Under the pieces are notes generated by a model. The model was not told the origin of the DNA. It saw only the letters and a list, made by a program, of their open reading frames with translations, and did no database searches. From positions 590,424-654,423 of the forward strand of contig NZ_RAHT01000002.1 of NCBI RefSeq assembly GCF_004798935.1: a stretch of DNA of 64,000 bases, given 5' to 3'. Origin of the DNA: Ningiella ruwaisensis (GTDB lineage: Bacteria; Pseudomonadota; Gammaproteobacteria; Enterobacterales; Alteromonadaceae). Both the position numbers and the translations under genes were made by a program. This document shows positions 48,206-56,582 of the stretch, piece after piece; position 1 is the first letter of the stretch; the number at the start of each line of letters is the position of its first letter.

Positions 48206-48532
48206 GAGACTACCTTATTATTTTGTACTTGGATGACGCGACCAAGCTTATTAACCAGTGCGAGATTTGTGCGTCAATTTTTTGACATGTCTAGTTTGCG
48301 CTAAGTTCAATCTTAATTCAAATACAAATTACAGTGTTTAGCAAAATAGTATCCGTTAGACGATTTATGTTGCTTTTTAGCAACATAAACGCGGATTTTA
48401 GAAGCAGCTTTGCAGAAAATTTTAAGTGCGTTAACCAATTTTATAATTTCCTAAACGATAGATTGGTGTTACTTTTTTGTAAATAAAGTCGCTTTGCGAT
48501 GCTTATCATTTAAATTGACAGGACACCCGATC
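48206..48532. other. Promoter region of the RbsBAC-like operon
   Basis: No gene seen. It contains the hairpin at 48364-48389, described separately, and AT-rich DNA that probably carries the operon promoter. Confidence 0.5.
48364..48389. promoter_or_regulatory. Perfect 11-base inverted repeat upstream of the sugar importer operon
   Basis: TTTATGTTGCT (48364-48374) and AGCAACATAAA (48379-48389) flank a TTTT loop. It may be an operator for a sugar-responsive repressor or an RNA hairpin in the leader. There is no U-tract after it, so termination is unlikely. Confidence 0.5.
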
Positions 48533-49510
48533 ATGAGTCGAATTTTAACCACTTCTCTGGTATTTATTTGTTTGTTGTTTTTACAAGCGTGCGGACAGCC
48601 ATCAAGTGACAAAAGCAATCAAAGCTCACAAGCTGCCGAAGATGAAAATGCCGTACCTCAAATAGGTTTGGTGATGAAATCGCTGGCCAATGAATTCTTT
48701 GTGAATATGGCCGAAGAGGCAAAGGCACATCAGGCAAAGCATTCTCAAATGTATTCACTAATAGTCAATGGTACTAAAAATGAGAGCGATTTGGCTCAGC
48801 AGGTTGCACTAATTGACCAGATGATAGCTTCAGGCGTAGATGCAATTGTGATTGCGCCCGCAGATTCAAAAGCCGTAGTGCCAGCAATTGTAAGAGCTTT
48901 AAAAGCGGGTATTACTGTCGTCAATATTGATAATCGCCTGGACGAGCAGGCCTTAAGCGATTATGGCGTAAGCGTCCCCTTTGTAGGGCCTGACAACAAA
49001 GCCGGTGCCAGAATGGCGGCCGAATTTGCAGCGAGCCGATTAAATGAAGGCGATCCGGTGATTGTGCTTGAGGGAATTCCTTCTGCAATCAATTCTCAAC
49101 AGCGTGTAGCAGGATTTATGGAGGCAATTAACAGCGCAAATCTTAATTTAGTTGCCAGGCAAAGCGCTGACTGGGAGCAAACCAAAGCCGCTCAGGTGAG
49201 CGCGTCGCTTTTGATCCAGCACCCCGAAACCACCGCTATATTTGCCGCAAACGACAATATGGCCTTAGGTGCACTTGCCGCTGTACAACGCGCAAACTTA
49301 AGCGATTCTATTTTAATAGTGGGCTTTGACAACATAAACGCTATCCAATCGCACATTGAAAGCGGCGATGTTCTAGTAACGGTAGACCAGTTTGGCGGCC
49401 AGCTTGCTGTGTTTGGTATTGAAAAGGCGCTAGCGGCACTTGAAGGGCAAAGTTTAGATGCCATAACACAAACCCCCTTAGAGCTTATTACGGCTAGCGC
49501 AGCAGATTAG
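48533..49510 (+). CDS. Sugar ABC transporter substrate-binding lipoprotein (RbsB-like)
   Basis: 325 residues from ATG 48533 (AGGACA upstream). A lipoprotein signal with lipobox LLFLQAC is followed by a PBP-I fold (GLVMKSLANEFFVNMAEEA, DAIVIAPADSKA, FAANDNMALGALAAV, VGFDNI). RbsB-type proteins bind ribose and related pentoses or hexoses. The lipidated form is unusual for Gram-negative RbsB but known in this group. First gene of rbsBAC-like genes; no ribokinase or regulator is adjacent. Confidence 0.88.
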   Translation: MSRILTTSLVFICLLFLQACGQPSSDKSNQSSQAAEDENAVPQIGLVMKSLANEFFVNMAEEAKAHQAKHSQMYSLIVNGTKNESDLAQQVALIDQMIASGVDAIVIAPADSKAVVPAIVRALKAGITVVNIDNRLDEQALSDYGVSVPFVGPDNKAGARMAAEFAASRLNEGDPVIVLEGIPSAINSQQRVAGFMEAINSANLNLVARQSADWEQTKAAQVSASLLIQHPETTAIFAANDNMALGALAAVQRANLSDSILIVGFDNINAIQSHIESGDVLVTVDQFGGQLAVFGIEKALAALEGQSLDAITQTPLELITASAAD

Positions 49511-49513
49511 CGT

Positions 49514-51046
49514 ATGACCTGTTTACGTATCAGTAATATAAGTAAGTCTTATGCGGCTCCTGTTTTAAAGCAGGTTAACCTGGCCATTGAGCCCGGTGAA
49601 ATCCACGCTCTCGTGGGTGAAAATGGCGCCGGGAAATCTACGCTCATCAATATTTTGTGCGGCCTAACAGAGCCCAACGCAGGAAAACTTGAATTAAAGG
49701 GGCAAGCATATCGCCCAAAAAATCCTGTTGACGCCATGTCGAAAGGCCTAAGTGTTGCGCTACAAGAATTAAGTCTTATTGATGATTTAAGCGTAGCTGA
49801 AAATATTTTATTGCGAAAACTTCCCAATCATCTTGGTTATGTTAATCAAGCTACATGCTACAGCCGAGCCCTAGCACTCATGCAAACGCTCGGCTTAAGC
49901 TCCGGCCCAAATAAAGTATCCCCAAACACAGAAGTGGCAAAACTTTCCCTTGCTCAAAAGCAACTGTTAGAGCTTTGCAAAGCCTTAAGCGAACCCTGCG
50001 ATTTACTTATTTTAGATGAACCCACATCTGCGCTAAGCCAACAGCAAAGCGACATACTTCATACCTTAATGCATGAGCAAGCTGCAAAGGGGATGAGTAT
50101 TTTATATGTCAGCCACCGACTGGATGACGTTTTAAATGTTTGCCACAAGGTTTCAGTACTAAGAGACGGGCAGTTAGTAAGCACAAACTTTTCCCAAAAC
50201 ACAACAAAAGAACAGCTTATAAGCGCGATGTCCAGAGGCACGCTACATGAACATACGGAGCAGGCGAGAAACGCTTGTGAGAATGACAATGACGAGCCTG
50301 TCTTATTAGTCAATGATATTACCACCGATAAGCTTCCTCAACCTTTGAGTTTTAAAATACGGCGCGGAGAAATATTGGGAATTGGCGGATTGGCCGGCGC
50401 AGGCAGAACCGAATTGCTTGAAGCGATATATGGTTTGACGGCACTTCGCTCAGGTCAAGTTCAGGTGTTGGAACAAACTGCAAATCGTGCAACACCTCGT
50501 TATCGCAACATTAAGCGTTCCAAAGATGCAGTAAGAGCGGGTATTGGCATGCTCAGCGAAGATCGAAAGCAACAGGGCATTTTTGCAGAGCACTCTCTGA
50601 TATTTAATGCAAGCATCGCCAGTTTGAACAAGACCGCGAGCCTGGGATTTGTTCGCAATGCATCGCTCAAGGCACTGAGTAAACCCATATTTGACTCTTT
50701 GGGCGTAAAACGCAATTTTGATGAACAAAATATTGAAGAGTTAAGTGGCGGCAATCAACAAAAGGTGTTACTTGGTCGCTGGCTACAAGCGGGCACAGAT
50801 ATCTTTTTACTGGATGAACCTACGCGAGGCGTAGATGTTTCTACTAAAGCTTTAATTTATCGCGAACTGGAAAATCTTGCTTCAAAAGGCGCCAGCATAA
50901 TAGTAGTTTCAAGTGAAGCAGAAGAGTTATTTACCCTCTGTCATCGCATTTTAGTAATGAGCCAAGGCCGCTTTGCAGGCGAACTTTTGCCAGCGCAGTA
51001 CAGTTCAGATAATTTACTGTCGCTTGCGTTTAGTCAGGCGCAATAG
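49514..51046 (+). CDS. Sugar ABC transporter double ATPase (RbsA-like)
   Basis: 510 residues with two fused nucleotide-binding domains. The first has Walker A GENGAGKST and Walker B LLILDEPTSAL. The second has the degenerate Walker A GLAGAGRTE typical of RbsA/MglA, signature LSGGNQQKVLLGRWL and Walker B IFLLDEPTRGVD. It starts 3 bases after the binding-protein gene. Confidence 0.93.
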   Translation: MTCLRISNISKSYAAPVLKQVNLAIEPGEIHALVGENGAGKSTLINILCGLTEPNAGKLELKGQAYRPKNPVDAMSKGLSVALQELSLIDDLSVAENILLRKLPNHLGYVNQATCYSRALALMQTLGLSSGPNKVSPNTEVAKLSLAQKQLLELCKALSEPCDLLILDEPTSALSQQQSDILHTLMHEQAAKGMSILYVSHRLDDVLNVCHKVSVLRDGQLVSTNFSQNTTKEQLISAMSRGTLHEHTEQARNACENDNDEPVLLVNDITTDKLPQPLSFKIRRGEILGIGGLAGAGRTELLEAIYGLTALRSGQVQVLEQTANRATPRYRNIKRSKDAVRAGIGMLSEDRKQQGIFAEHSLIFNASIASLNKTASLGFVRNASLKALSKPIFDSLGVKRNFDEQNIEELSGGNQQKVLLGRWLQAGTDIFLLDEPTRGVDVSTKALIYRELENLASKGASIIVVSSEAEELFTLCHRILVMSQGRFAGELLPAQYSSDNLLSLAFSQAQ

Positions 51047-51064
51047 TTTTACAACAGGGATTTT

Positions 51065-51988
51065 ATGCAATTTATTAAGAACTACTTTTTGGTCATCGTA
51101 TTGTTTGCATTGATTGGATTTTTCAGCGTGCAAACAAACAACTTCTTTTCAGTTATCACTCTTTCTACCATGTTAAGTCAGCTTCCTGCCTTAACGTTTG
51201 TGGCCGTGGGTATGACGCTTGTACTTATCGTTGGAGGCATCGACTTATCTGTTGGATCGTTGATGGCATTAAGTAGCGCAATTATTGGCGTATTAATAGT
51301 ACAAAGCGGTTTTAGCTTCCAGTTTGCTGTTATATGCGCGCTTTTACTCACTATGATGTTTGGTTGCATCAATGGCGCATTATCAAGCTGGATGAAACTC
51401 CCCTCTTTCATCGTCACTTTGGGTATGCTCGAAGCTGCCAGAGGACTCTCATACGTCGTATCTGATTCACAAACCCTGTACGTGGGCGCTTCAGTTCAAG
51501 GTCTTACCGACCCTATCGCAGGTATCGGTATTTCGGTCATGATGCTGCTCGCTTTTAGCGTAGTAATAATTGGACATGTGCTTTTAAATTATACAGTTTT
51601 TGGAAAGCATCTCATTGCGATTGGCTCCAACAAAAAAGCCGCAGTAATGTCGGGTATTCGACCAAACCCGAATATTCTAATTGTATTTGTCATTTCAGCT
51701 TTTTTAGCAGCATTAGCTGGCTTGGCTAATCTTAGTTATTTAGGTTCCAGCGACCCAAATGCGGGATTAGGGCTTGAACTTTCGGCTATAGCCGCTGCCG
51801 TTATTGGTGGCACCAGCCTTATGGGCGGTCGGGGAACAGTGCTGGGCACATTTGTAGGCGTGCTTATTATCGCTGTACTTAATTCGGGACTGGCTCAAAT
51901 GGGCGTATCTGAGCCTTCAAAACGCATTATTACCGGAGTGGTGATTGTGCTTGCCGTGTTGCTTGATAAATGGCGTGCTAATAACTAG
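51065..51988 (+). CDS. Sugar ABC transporter permease (RbsC-like)
   Basis: 307-residue inner-membrane permease with 8-10 helices. RbsC-family hallmarks are LVLIVGGIDLSVGSLMALS, FIVTLGMLEAARGLSY and the EAA-like IGSNKKAAVMSGI. Ends the operon. It is the last gene of the conserved chromosome before the cassette array. Confidence 0.93.
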   Translation: MQFIKNYFLVIVLFALIGFFSVQTNNFFSVITLSTMLSQLPALTFVAVGMTLVLIVGGIDLSVGSLMALSSAIIGVLIVQSGFSFQFAVICALLLTMMFGCINGALSSWMKLPSFIVTLGMLEAARGLSYVVSDSQTLYVGASVQGLTDPIAGIGISVMMLLAFSVVIIGHVLLNYTVFGKHLIAIGSNKKAAVMSGIRPNPNILIVFVISAFLAALAGLANLSYLGSSDPNAGLGLELSAIAAAVIGGTSLMGGRGTVLGTFVGVLIIAVLNSGLAQMGVSEPSKRIITGVVIVLAVLLDKWRANN

Positions 51989-52147
51989 TTAAGTTAAGCA
52001 AGGCTTAATTTAACCTATCCAATCATTTTAGTATTTCGGACTGTGACGTCACATCATGTAAAACTTCAAAGCGGCTTAGCAAAGTGCAAGCCGTCCCACG
52101 TTCTTGTGCCAGCGATTTCGCACAACGTACTTCATGTTGGCGTATCG

Positions 52148-52582
52148 TCAAGCACTGTAGTTTACTCTGTTCCATTTTGCCAAAAATAACGCACAGAAAA
52201 CTACAGGCAAAACTTTGGCAAATAAAGATGCCAGGTAAAAACCTGAGCTACCTTCAATCATTAATAACTCGGGTATTGCAGATAACATAAACAATACAAA
52301 AGGCATAGCGAGTAGCGTATAAACAGCCCTTATTTTTGAAAGCTTCAAAGCCAAAGATAAAAACACAAAAATGAGTGCTGCTGGAATTCCTTGCGTAATC
52401 AAATCTACAACTGAAAATGCAAGTGTTGGAGAGAACAGTGATAGTGGCTCAAGAAAGTTTTTAGGGATAGCAACTGCTGCTCCGTAACCAAAAGCAGTGA
52501 TTACAGCAAACACAAACAAGATGCCGATAATAAGATTAATTACATAATCGATGAAATTGTGGTGATTTTTAGTTGCTTCCAT
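52148..52582 (-). CDS. Cassette gene: four-helix membrane protein
   Basis: 144 residues, four hydrophobic segments (about 14-36, 50-75, 85-108, 115-138). Not recognised. It is the last cassette of the array, next to chromosomal DNA, and a clear attC after its stop is missing; only a short dyad (GTGC near 52106, GCAC near 52119) and a GTTGGCG at 52136 may be remnants. Confidence 0.65.
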   Translation of the reverse strand: MEATKNHHNFIDYVINLIIGILFVFAVITAFGYGAAVAIPKNFLEPLSLFSPTLAFSVVDLITQGIPAALIFVFLSLALKLSKIRAVYTLLAMPFVLFMLSAIPELLMIEGSSGFYLASLFAKVLPVVFCALFLAKWNRVNYSA

Positions 52583-52601
52583 TACTTAAATCCTTTTGGG
52601 T

Positions 52602-52757
52602 GCGCAACACTTTGATATTCAGTTATCAGATTATGGAATGGCGGTTGCGAACGCAAGCGACATGACACGATCTGATAATCTCTATAATACCGAAGATGCG
52701 CCGCGTTTGTGTCCCACCGAGCGGAGCGACTGAGTTGAATTGCTTGAAAGGTTTACT
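52602..52757 (-). repeat. Degenerate attC site, 156 bases
   Basis: Low core GCGCAAC and high core GTTTACT are both off consensus. Inside are the segment GCGAACGCAAGCGACATGACA, shared with the sites at 57439 and 59420, and GTGTCCCACCGAGCGGAGCGA, shared with the site at 59920. It looks like a decayed or hybrid site. Confidence 0.6.
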
Positions 52758-53034
52758 CATCACCTTGCTCTGGTGACCGCAGGCTATTGTTCACTTTTTT
52801 AGCCAAAGAGGAATGTTGCATTATCCAATATGCCAATAATCCCCAAACTGAACTTGAAAAACAAATAAGAGCCCACCAACCCGGATGTACATTTAAAGCT
52901 AACGGCATTCGCTTTATACCGTCCTGGTAAACATAGTAAGCGGAAACTCCTCCTGGAAGAATAAAACATATCAGCCAATATACAGATATCGGCGCCCACG
53001 AAAATAATACGTGTAGAAAAAAGTTTTGTTCCAT
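52753..53034 (-). CDS. Cassette gene: two-helix membrane protein
   Basis: 93 residues with two hydrophobic segments (about 12-36 and 50-72) and a polar tail. No family recognised. The TAA stop lies inside the GTTTACT core of its attC. Confidence 0.6.
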   Translation of the reverse strand: MEQNFFLHVLFSWAPISVYWLICFILPGGVSAYYVYQDGIKRMPLALNVHPGWWALICFSSSVWGLLAYWIMQHSSLAKKVNNSLRSPEQGDE

Positions 53035-53041
53035 TTTATAA

Positions 53042-53108
53042 ACCTAATACTCACTTAATCGGCGAAAATTGCTTTTTATTTTTGTCCGCTATCAATTCTT
53101 TGTTAGCT
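53042..53108 (-). repeat. attC site, 67 bases
   Basis: Low core ACCTAAT, high core GTTAGCT. The inner dyad runs from CGGCGAAAA to TTTTTGTCCG. Confidence 0.7.
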
Positions 53109-53120
53109 ACCGTTAAACTA

Positions 53121-53660
53121 TCAAAATGCATCTGAGAACACTCCGTATACGCTAGGAAGATCCCATTCCCAAGTGCCTTGCATCAAAAAATATCTAGTTG
53201 CCACCAAATAAAGTAAACCAAAAAAGCACCAAACTGTAAATTTATGAACGTTAATGATTGTTTCAGATACCAAACGCTCTTCTGAACGTTTCTTAATTTC
53301 TGTTGTGACAGCAAGTGCGCTAATAATTGTAAAAATAATAATCAAACCTGTATATTTTGATACCACAGCGACCGTTGAGTAATCCAAGATTGCAATCCAC
53401 ACAGCGATTAAGACAAATCCGAACGGCCCAACTATTTCATAATTCGTTGGATTTTTCTCAACATCCCACTTCCAATACTCGAATTTCAATTGATCTACCT
53501 GGGCGATATATACTAGGCCTACTGCGACAACGATTAATATAGATCGAGCCCGATCCTGAACGTCATTTAAATCAAAAAACAATAAGTTTCCAAACAAAAC
53601 AGATATCAAAAAAAGGAAATGCAAATACTCCTTAACGTTTAATAAAGATTCATAGCGCAT
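53121..53660 (-). CDS. Cassette gene: multi-pass membrane protein
   Basis: 179 residues with about five hydrophobic helices. No family recognised. The stop lies 13 bases before the high core of its attC. Confidence 0.65.
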   Translation of the reverse strand: MRYESLLNVKEYLHFLFLISVLFGNLLFFDLNDVQDRARSILIVVAVGLVYIAQVDQLKFEYWKWDVEKNPTNYEIVGPFGFVLIAVWIAILDYSTVAVVSKYTGLIIIFTIISALAVTTEIKKRSEERLVSETIINVHKFTVWCFFGLLYLVATRYFLMQGTWEWDLPSVYGVFSDAF

Positions 53661-53664
53661 AGGT

Positions 53665-53733
53665 AGCTAACACCTTACATAAGCAGTTTGGCTGCACTCT
53701 ACTGACAAATCCGTCTTTACGTATTTGTTATTG
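53665..53733 (-). repeat. attC site, 69 bases
   Basis: Low core AGCTAAC, high core GTTATTG. It resembles the compact sites at 56840 and 58182 (shared TTTACATAAGC/TTCGATAAGC-type left arm and CCGTCTT right arm). Confidence 0.8.
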
Positions 53734-54126
53734 AACATTAACCACTGAGCCAAAACTCTTTCTTTTTAAAACAACTGTAATTAGCACTACAAGCCCTAGA
53801 ATACTGCCAATTGGAATCATTAATAACAGCAATAGCGAACTTATTAGTGTGACCCAGTATAACCAATTCGGCCTGTACCTAAAGACTGTAATTGATATCA
53901 ATAAAAGCAATAAACCAGGCACACACAAAACTAAACTAAGCACTGTCGTTATCAATGCAGAAGACAAGCCACCCGCCACTAATTTGGGGTCTCCAGTACC
54001 CGTTAGACTAGCCTCGTGAAACAATATATAAAACACATAAAAAGTATTCGTTACTCCCCAAGGCAGAGCTAATAAAAATACAACACCAAAAACAGCTACA
54101 TATTTACCTACAATTTTTTCATTCAA
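53728..54126 (-). CDS. Cassette gene: membrane protein with MotA/ExbB-like segment
   Basis: 132 residues, three to four hydrophobic helices. The stretch GDPKLVAGGLSSALITT followed by a long helix recalls the conserved turn of MotA/TolQ/ExbB proton-channel proteins, but the rest is too short and divergent to be sure. The frame opens with TTG at 54126, next to the attC of the preceding cassette. The TAA stop is inside its own attC core. Confidence 0.6.
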   Translation of the reverse strand: MNEKIVGKYVAVFGVVFLLALPWGVTNTFYVFYILFHEASLTGTGDPKLVAGGLSSALITTVLSLVLCVPGLLLLLISITVFRYRPNWLYWVTLISSLLLLLMIPIGSILGLVVLITVVLKRKSFGSVVNVQ

Positions 54127-54127
54127 C

Positions 54128-54176
54128 CGCTAATCCTTGCCAAGTTGCATTACTTTAAGCTAAGGGGCAATTACCC
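54128..54176 (-). repeat. Very short attC-like site, 49 bases
   Basis: Low core CGCTAAT, high core ATTACCC. A single short stem CCTTGCC/GGGGCAA lies between them. The TAA stop of the M23 gene overlaps the high core, as in other cassettes. Confidence 0.5.
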
Positions 54177-54680
54177 CAATTTGTCATGCGGGTTTAAATA
54201 AAACATTTTCTTCCATCCCTGAGTTTCCGTGGTCATTAACCAAGGTATAGGAATAAGAGACAGAATTGAATAGTGAACATGTGGTGGTTTACCAATAGCG
54301 TTACCAGTATCTCCTAACGCTCCAATTATTTCGCTTACTTCCACAAAATCGCCCTCTTTGACTGAGTAGCTTTCTAAGTGAGAATAATAGTGAATGCGCC
54401 ACTTAGGACCCAGTATGGCAATTGCATTTCCACCTTTCTTGAGTGAGCCAGCGAAAACAACAATACCTGACGTAGCAGAGATAATTGGTTTTCCTTTTCT
54501 ACCAAAAATATCGATTCCCTTGTGCACACCTGAGCTTCCCCAAGGTTCAAACCAAAAAGTCTTGTGATTCCAATCGTTAGATGTAGCACCTCTAACGGGT
54601 ATAGTAATCTCCTCAGGAATAAGGAGACCGAGGGTAATAATTATTAGCAGCGCGATGAATAGATATTTTAAAAGTTTCAT
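54171..54680 (-). CDS. Cassette gene: M23-family (LytM) metallopeptidase
   Basis: From ATG 54680 the protein has 169 residues: an N-terminal membrane helix or signal (MKLLKYLFIALLIIITLGLL) and an M23 domain. Zinc ligands are in VHKGIDIFG (HxxxD), then HYYSHLESY and PHVHYSIL, the HxH motif. It probably cleaves peptide cross-links or stems of peptidoglycan, or acts as an LytM-type protein at the inner membrane. A GTG at 54704, inside the neighbouring attC, opens the frame but is not a likely start. All ligands appear intact. Confidence 0.85.
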   Translation of the reverse strand: MKLLKYLFIALLIIITLGLLIPEEITIPVRGATSNDWNHKTFWFEPWGSSGVHKGIDIFGRKGKPIISATSGIVVFAGSLKKGGNAIAILGPKWRIHYYSHLESYSVKEGDFVEVSEIIGALGDTGNAIGKPPHVHYSILSLIPIPWLMTTETQGWKKMFYLNPHDKLG

Positions 54681-54695
54681 AGACCTTTCCGTGGC

Positions 54696-54827
54696 ATATA
54701 ACACCGAACTAAGCGACGCACAATTTGTAGTGCAATTTGCAATAATGTAGCGAAGCGAGATGCAAATTGCACTTCAAATTGTGTGTCCGAATGAGTGATA
54801 ACGAATGGCACAAGGATTTTGTTAGCC
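54696..54827 (-). repeat. attC site, 132 bases, long-hairpin type
   Basis: Low core ATATAAC, high core GTTAGCC. A long dyad joins GACGCACAATTTG to CAAATTGTGTGTC, with TGCAATTTGCA/TGCAAATTGCA inside. The loop AATAATGTAGCGAAGCGA is shared with sites at 58890 and 62927. Confidence 0.93.
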
Positions 54828-55358
54828 GTCTTTATAAAGAACATCCGCTATAAAATCAGATGATGCTCTATAAGTTCTAGGACCCATGTTTGCATGCGTC
54901 CCGTCAGAAGACCAACTGCCTATAACACCTACAACGTGATCTTCGTCCCCAAAACTCATAGTTTTTTCATAAGTATAAAAACTGAAGCTATCGCCGTTTT
55001 TTCGAATTAGCACATAAAAGCAGTTAGCCATCATTTTCGGCTCAGGAAATACAATCAACACCGCATCTTTCTCTGCGATAACCTCACTGGATATGGCCGA
55101 AGCATATGAAGGAGAAACAACTTCTGTAGCGACTCCTTTCAGTTTAGTCAAATCACCTTGGTATAAATCAGCAAAAAATTGACCATTAGTGTCAAAAGTC
55201 CATTCTGGAAGGACTCTATGTTGCAGAAAATATACTTTCCTATGTTCGGGTAATTCTTGCGATTCAGCTTCACGAGGAATCCTTTCTTCCGGCTCCGGTG
55301 TTGAACTACAGCCAGCAAGTAAAAAAACGAAAACTAAGAATACAGATAAACTTTTCAA
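54822..55358 (-). CDS. Cassette gene: lipoprotein of unknown function
   Basis: 178 residues from TTG 55358, chosen because AAGGAG lies 6 bases upstream and the product then starts MKSLSVFLVFVFLLAGCSS with an ideal lipoprotein signal (lipobox LLAGC). An ATG at 55376 would put six polar residues before it. The mature part has no recognised domain. The TAA stop is in the GTTAGCC core of its attC. Confidence 0.75.
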   Translation of the reverse strand: MKSLSVFLVFVFLLAGCSSTPEPEERIPREAESQELPEHRKVYFLQHRVLPEWTFDTNGQFFADLYQGDLTKLKGVATEVVSPSYASAISSEVIAEKDAVLIVFPEPKMMANCFYVLIRKNGDSFSFYTYEKTMSFGDEDHVVGVIGSWSSDGTHANMGPRTYRASSDFIADVLYKDG

Positions 55359-55388
55359 GTTTGACTCCTTGTCCAAGCATACAAATTC

Positions 55389-55489
55389 GGCTAACGCACG
55401 CCTAAGTGGTGCAAAATGCTAGGCTAAAATTAGAGAGGAACGAGGTCAAGCCAAGCGTTTTGCATTCGTTCCTTAGGCGTTTGTTATAC
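55389..55489 (-). repeat. attC site, 101 bases
   Basis: Low core GGCTAAC, high core GTTATAC. Dyads CGCCTAAG/CTTAGGCG and TGCAAAA/TTTTGCA flank a loop with TAGAGAGGAACGAGG. Confidence 0.92.
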
Positions 55490-55500
55490 ATAAATTCCAC

Positions 55501-56226
55501 TTACTGAATTTCTTGCTGCCAGTTCACCTTTTGGTAGACTGATTTTTGATTAAAATTAGTGCTACCTGTAGTTGATCCAACAAAGTAATACATTCCACCT
55601 GAGAAGCCTGCACTTCCAACCGAAGTAAGTTGTGAAGGTAGCGCTGCCACCGCATCTTTAGCATTTAGAAATACATGATTTTCGGAATATGCGTTTGTAA
55701 GAGAAGGATCTGATAACGATTGAATAACCTGATTTATGATACGACTTGAGATAGCTTTGTGAGTTTGGCCTTTTGCCCAGCCCAATGTTTTACCAGTAAA
55801 TATATTTAGTTCATCGCTGTGACCGGCATAAAACACCTCATCTAGAATAATTTCACCGTTTACTACTAAACACCAGTCAACGATTACAAAACTTGCGTAA
55901 CTGGCATTTGTGATTACCTGTGAGTAACGGTGAATTTTTGCGTGTACTTTAGCTTTTTTAGATACGTTTGACGTATTTTTGTTTAGAGTATTCAAGATTG
56001 ATTGCTGAATAGTATTTTTGTCAGCTGTATCAAAGCTACCCCAGTTAAAAGCTCCATATGATTCATTGTCAGCCGTTTTTTCATCAATAATTATCGAAAC
56101 AGAATTTACATTAGCGCTAAATGAAGGAGCGTTCGTTAACAATGGAAACTCATTTTTACTTGCGGTACCAGTAACTCCGCAACCAGCCAAGATTAGTGAT
56201 AAAAATAAAAATAGTAGATATTTCAC
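55501..56226 (-). CDS. Cassette gene: lipoprotein of unknown function
   Basis: 241 residues; lipoprotein signal MKYLLFLFLSLILAGCG with lipobox ILAGC; GTG start. The mature part looks like an outer-membrane-attached lipoprotein, with IDEKTADNESYGAFNWGSFD and KVHAKIHRY segments. No family assigned. Among the longest genes in the array. The stop lies 11 bases before the attC high core. Confidence 0.75.
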   Translation of the reverse strand: MKYLLFLFLSLILAGCGVTGTASKNEFPLLTNAPSFSANVNSVSIIIDEKTADNESYGAFNWGSFDTADKNTIQQSILNTLNKNTSNVSKKAKVHAKIHRYSQVITNASYASFVIVDWCLVVNGEIILDEVFYAGHSDELNIFTGKTLGWAKGQTHKAISSRIINQVIQSLSDPSLTNAYSENHVFLNAKDAVAALPSQLTSVGSAGFSGGMYYFVGSTTGSTNFNQKSVYQKVNWQQEIQ

Positions 56227-56243
56227 ACATATCCCTTATTTAA

Positions 56244-56333
56244 GTATAACACCTCAGTAACGAGCGCAGGTTTGGCGACAGCCAAGGCTGTGTCTCAATG
56301 ACCGAAGGGAATGAGTTAACTGACTTGTTATCT
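56244..56333 (-). repeat. attC site, 90 bases
   Basis: Low core GTATAAC, high core GTTATCT. Inner dyad CAGTAAC/GTTAACTG and a GTTTGGCGACAGCCAAGGC region; loop with GACCGAAGGGAATGAG. Confidence 0.9.
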
Positions 56334-56582
56334 TCTCGCACTATTGCCAACCAACAACCCATTAACGCTAATGTCCTCATCAAGTTGCGGCCAATGGATA
56401 CCTTCACCATCTCCCAGCAACTCCCAGTCTTCTAATTGTTCCTTCGTGGCCTTTGACAACCGTGGAAACCAAATCAAAGGCGCAGATATCTTTCTTCCGT
56501 CAATCAAAAAAACGGTTAAAGAATCCGCATCACACTCTACTGATTCTGCTAACGGGTGATGCTCAACTGCTAAAGTACTCAT
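56328..56582 (-). CDS. Cassette gene: DUF2442-domain protein
   Basis: 84 residues from ATG 56580-56582. DUF2442 pattern: VEHHPLAESVECDADSLTVFLIDGRKISAPLIWFPRL, with W...L and GIHWPQLDEDISVNGLL near the end. DUF2442 proteins are regularly encoded after DUF4160 proteins and the pair is regarded as a likely toxin-antitoxin-type module. It overlaps the upstream DUF4160 gene by 20 bases. The TAA stop is inside the attC core. Confidence 0.85.
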   Translation of the reverse strand: MSTLAVEHHPLAESVECDADSLTVFLIDGRKISAPLIWFPRLSKATKEQLEDWELLGDGEGIHWPQLDEDISVNGLLVGNSARR

